Shown here: one piece after another, positions 6,337-8,247 of the stretch
How the letters are laid out: each line of letters starts with the position of its first letter
Position numbering within the stretch: the stretch's first letter is position 1
DNA from: Deltaproteobacteria bacterium
GTDB lineage: Bacteria; Desulfobacterota; JAFDIG01
Reading direction: 5' to 3'
NCBI GenBank assembly: GCA_019308145.1
Contig: JAFDIG010000087.1
Location: 1 to 8,247, forward strand
Length of the DNA stretch: 8,247 bases
Program-made: the position numbers and the translations under genes
Notes under the pieces: model-generated
What the model saw: only the letters and a program-made list of their open reading frames with translations
The model's database searches: none
What the model was told of the DNA's origin: nothing

Positions 6337-7656
6337 TTGACTATTCAATTTAAAAAAATAAATCCATTACCAGTAAAAAAGGTTCGTTTAGAAAACGGAA
6401 TAACTGTTTGGGCAATTTATTATGATCGTGTTCCAACCATAAGTCTGAATATGATCTTTAAGATAGGTTCTTTTGCAGATCCAGATGGTAAAGCTGGTAC
6501 AAGTGATCTCTGTTCTGAAATTTTAACCCTTGGAACAGAAAAAATGAATAGCGAAGAGATAGCTGAGATGATAGATGGTTTAGGGGCATCGCTTTCAGCT
6601 TCCTCTAGTTGGGATTTTACTCAATTCCATATTACAGGTCTCGCAGAGGATTATTCATCTTTTATTCATCTTCTAAAAGATATGGTATTTACCCCTACTT
6701 TTGATAATAATGAACTATCCCTCCTTAAAGAAAGAAGAACTCTAAAGTTGATGCAAAATAAGGATAAACCAGAAGTCATAGCAGATGAGTCTTTCTTAAA
6801 GATGCTTTATAAGAATAACCCTTATGGTAATATGCCATATGGTTCTTATGACTCTATCCCTTTAATTAGTAGAAAAGATGTTATAGATTTCCATGCTAAA
6901 TATTATAATCCAGAGAATACATCTTTTATTGTTGTTGGGCATATATCACCTGATGATGTTATCGATACCATTTACAAACTTTTTGGAGACTGGAAGAAAA
7001 GTTCAGAGTTTTCTTTGCCAGAATTTAAGATAGAGGAAAAAGGTAATCATTTTTATGTGATAGATCGGTCGGATCTTACTCAGAGCCAGATAAGATTAGG
7101 CCATATAGGAATAGTAAGAAATAATCCTGATTATTTCCCGATTATTTTAGATAACTATATCTTGGGAGGCGGCGGTTTTTCTTCAAGGCTTATGGAGCGT
7201 ATAAGGGCTCAAAAGGGATATACATATGGAATAACAAGCTCTTTTTCAGCAAGAAGGTTTCCTGGCCCTTTTACCATTTCAACCTTTACCGCAACTCAAA
7301 CCACAACCGAAGTAATAAAAGAGATCCTCTATGTTTTAGAAGATTTTAAACATAATGGACCTAAACAAAAAGAGGTTTTTGATGCAATATCCTTTTTTAC
7401 AGGAAGTTTTCCCTTAAAGTTTGAAACACCAAGTAGTATTGCAAGACAATATATAGAGATAGAGGTTTATGGATTAAGCGATGATTATATTGAAACTTAT
7501 CAAGAAAATTTTAGTCAGATCAAAAAGGAAGATTTAAATAGAGTAAGCAATCAATATCTCTTCCCTCAGAAAATGATAGGTGTTATTGTTGGAAACAAGG
7601 ATGAGTTTTTAGCTGAACTTAAAAGCTTAGGGGATGTGGAAGAGATGGGAGTATAA
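6337..7656 (+). CDS. M16B-type peptidase-like protein, non-catalytic partner subunit
   Basis: This 439-residue M16 relative aligns without gaps to its upstream neighbour around the active site (IGSFADPDG here, AGSRYERPG there), but the HxxEH position reads DLCSE (57-61) and no distal Glu is recognisable, so zinc binding and catalysis should be lost. The C-terminal half has LGGGGFSSRL (276-285) followed by RIRAQKGYTYGI (288-299), with Arg290 and Tyr297 in the places of the R/Y substrate-binding pair. Known M16B heterodimers, such as mitochondrial processing peptidase and bacterial two-subunit enzymes, divide these roles in the same way. No signal peptide is seen. The TTG start has a good Shine-Dalgarno. 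The stop codon touches the ftsH ATG with no bases between, and the ftsH Shine-Dalgarno (GGGAG, 7647-7651) lies inside this gene. Confidence 0.94.
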   Translation: MTIQFKKINPLPVKKVRLENGITVWAIYYDRVPTISLNMIFKIGSFADPDGKAGTSDLCSEILTLGTEKMNSEEIAEMIDGLGASLSASSSWDFTQFHITGLAEDYSSFIHLLKDMVFTPTFDNNELSLLKERRTLKLMQNKDKPEVIADESFLKMLYKNNPYGNMPYGSYDSIPLISRKDVIDFHAKYYNPENTSFIVVGHISPDDVIDTIYKLFGDWKKSSEFSLPEFKIEEKGNHFYVIDRSDLTQSQIRLGHIGIVRNNPDYFPIILDNYILGGGGFSSRLMERIRAQKGYTYGITSSFSARRFPGPFTISTFTATQTTTEVIKEILYVLEDFKHNGPKQKEVFDAISFFTGSFPLKFETPSSIARQYIEIEVYGLSDDYIETYQENFSQIKKEDLNRVSNQYLFPQKMIGVIVGNKDEFLAELKSLGDVEEMGV

Positions 7657-8247
7657 ATGGACGATAAATTTAACAAAAAAAAGGTGCAATTCTCTGCCTG
7701 GTATTTTTTGATAGCTATTTTGATTCTTATAGGAATAAATTATCTTTTCCAACAGCAGGCTGCATCGATTCCATATAGTAAATTCAAGGAATATCTTAGA
7801 CAAGATAAGATTTTAAAGGCTACAATTGGAAAAGAATCTATCCGTGGTGTACTAAGAAGTGAAACAGATAAAGGAACAAAATATTTTATAACCAGAACAG
7901 TAGAAGACCCTGAACTTATTAAGGAGTTGGAAGCTCATAACGTTGAATATGATGGCATGGTTGGAGAGGGGATCATAAAAGCAATTCTTTCCTGGATTGT
8001 TCCTTTAGGTTTGATCATCCTTCTCTGGTTTTTTTTCAACAAAAAGATAGCAAATGCTGGAGCAAATTTTTTATCTTTTGGAAAATCAAAGATAAAGGTT
8101 CATGCGAGTAACGAGCCAAAGGTTACATTTGATGATGTTGCTGGAGTAGATGAAGCAAAGGAAGAGTTAAAGGAGATAGTAGAATATCTAAAAGAGCCTG
8201 AAAAATTCCAGCGACTAGGAGGAAAGATCCCAAAAGGTGTGCTTTTG
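7657..8247 (+). CDS. ftsH: ATP-dependent zinc metalloprotease FtsH (partial, N-terminus)
   Basis: FtsH is a membrane-anchored AAA+ hexamer that extracts and degrades misfolded membrane proteins and some regulators. I translated 197 codons, ending at the window edge. Residues ~13-31 form a first transmembrane helix (SAWYFLIAILILIGINYLF). A periplasm- or exterior-facing domain follows (~32-105), starting with IPYSKFKEYL (38-47). A second helix is at ~107-127 (IKAILSWIVPLGLIILLWFF). The AAA+ entry motif VTFDDVAGVDEAKEEL (156-171) and PEKFQRLGGKIPKGVLL (181-197) end just before the expected Walker A GPPGTGKT; the zinc site HEAGH lies outside the window. The ATG abuts the stop of the M16 gene and has GGGAG (7647-7651) five bases upstream, so translation is probably coupled. 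Confidence 0.97.
   Translation, partial: MDDKFNKKKVQFSAWYFLIAILILIGINYLFQQQAASIPYSKFKEYLRQDKILKATIGKESIRGVLRSETDKGTKYFITRTVEDPELIKELEAHNVEYDGMVGEGIIKAILSWIVPLGLIILLWFFFNKKIANAGANFLSFGKSKIKVHASNEPKVTFDDVAGVDEAKEELKEIVEYLKEPEKFQRLGGKIPKGVLL

Noticed and set aside
1..8247. CRISPR array, intact insertion sequence or phage genes
   Set aside because: No regularly spaced repeats, transposase or integrase motifs, or phage structural genes are visible; apart from one intergenic block the content is housekeeping.

Overview
The window is AT-rich bacterial DNA. It has strong Shine-Dalgarno sites, ATG, GTG and TTG starts, and many AGA and ATA codons. The genes are mostly housekeeping genes of general bacterial type: dprA next to topA, an FmdB-type zinc ribbon, an M16 peptidase pair and ftsH. 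Nothing here fixes the phylum. A low-GC, possibly uncultivated bacterial lineage is a fair reading but is inference.

Layout. Positions 1-608 (minus strand) hold the N-terminal half of a class V aminotransferase of the serine-pyruvate/alanine-glyoxylate type, cut by the window edge. Positions 609-913 are a divergent intergenic region with a candidate promoter for the aminotransferase, a weaker one for dprA, and a short hairpin just before the dprA ribosome binding site. Positions 914-4260 (plus) are a two-gene unit, dprA-topA, for DNA uptake/recombination and DNA topology. Positions 4261-4780 have no intact gene. They split into a comparatively GC-rich block with gene-like but broken reading frames, a GGGG/CCCC hairpin, and a very AT-rich leader with two sigma70-like promoters. 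Positions 4781-8247 (plus) are a second unit: a small FmdB-type zinc ribbon, two consecutive M16B-type peptidase subunits, and the start of ftsH.

How the genes may work together. The two M16 proteins look like complementary halves of one enzyme. The first keeps the zinc site (HxxEH plus distal Glu) but has lost the R/Y substrate pair. The second has lost every zinc ligand but keeps R/Y. They are followed with no gap by the membrane AAA+ protease FtsH, so the unit appears devoted to protein turnover. No mobile element with an intact transposase, CRISPR array, tRNA or rRNA was seen. The least explained DNA is the 4271-4554 block and the translation start of the first M16 gene, which has no visible Shine-Dalgarno and sits in a hairpin.
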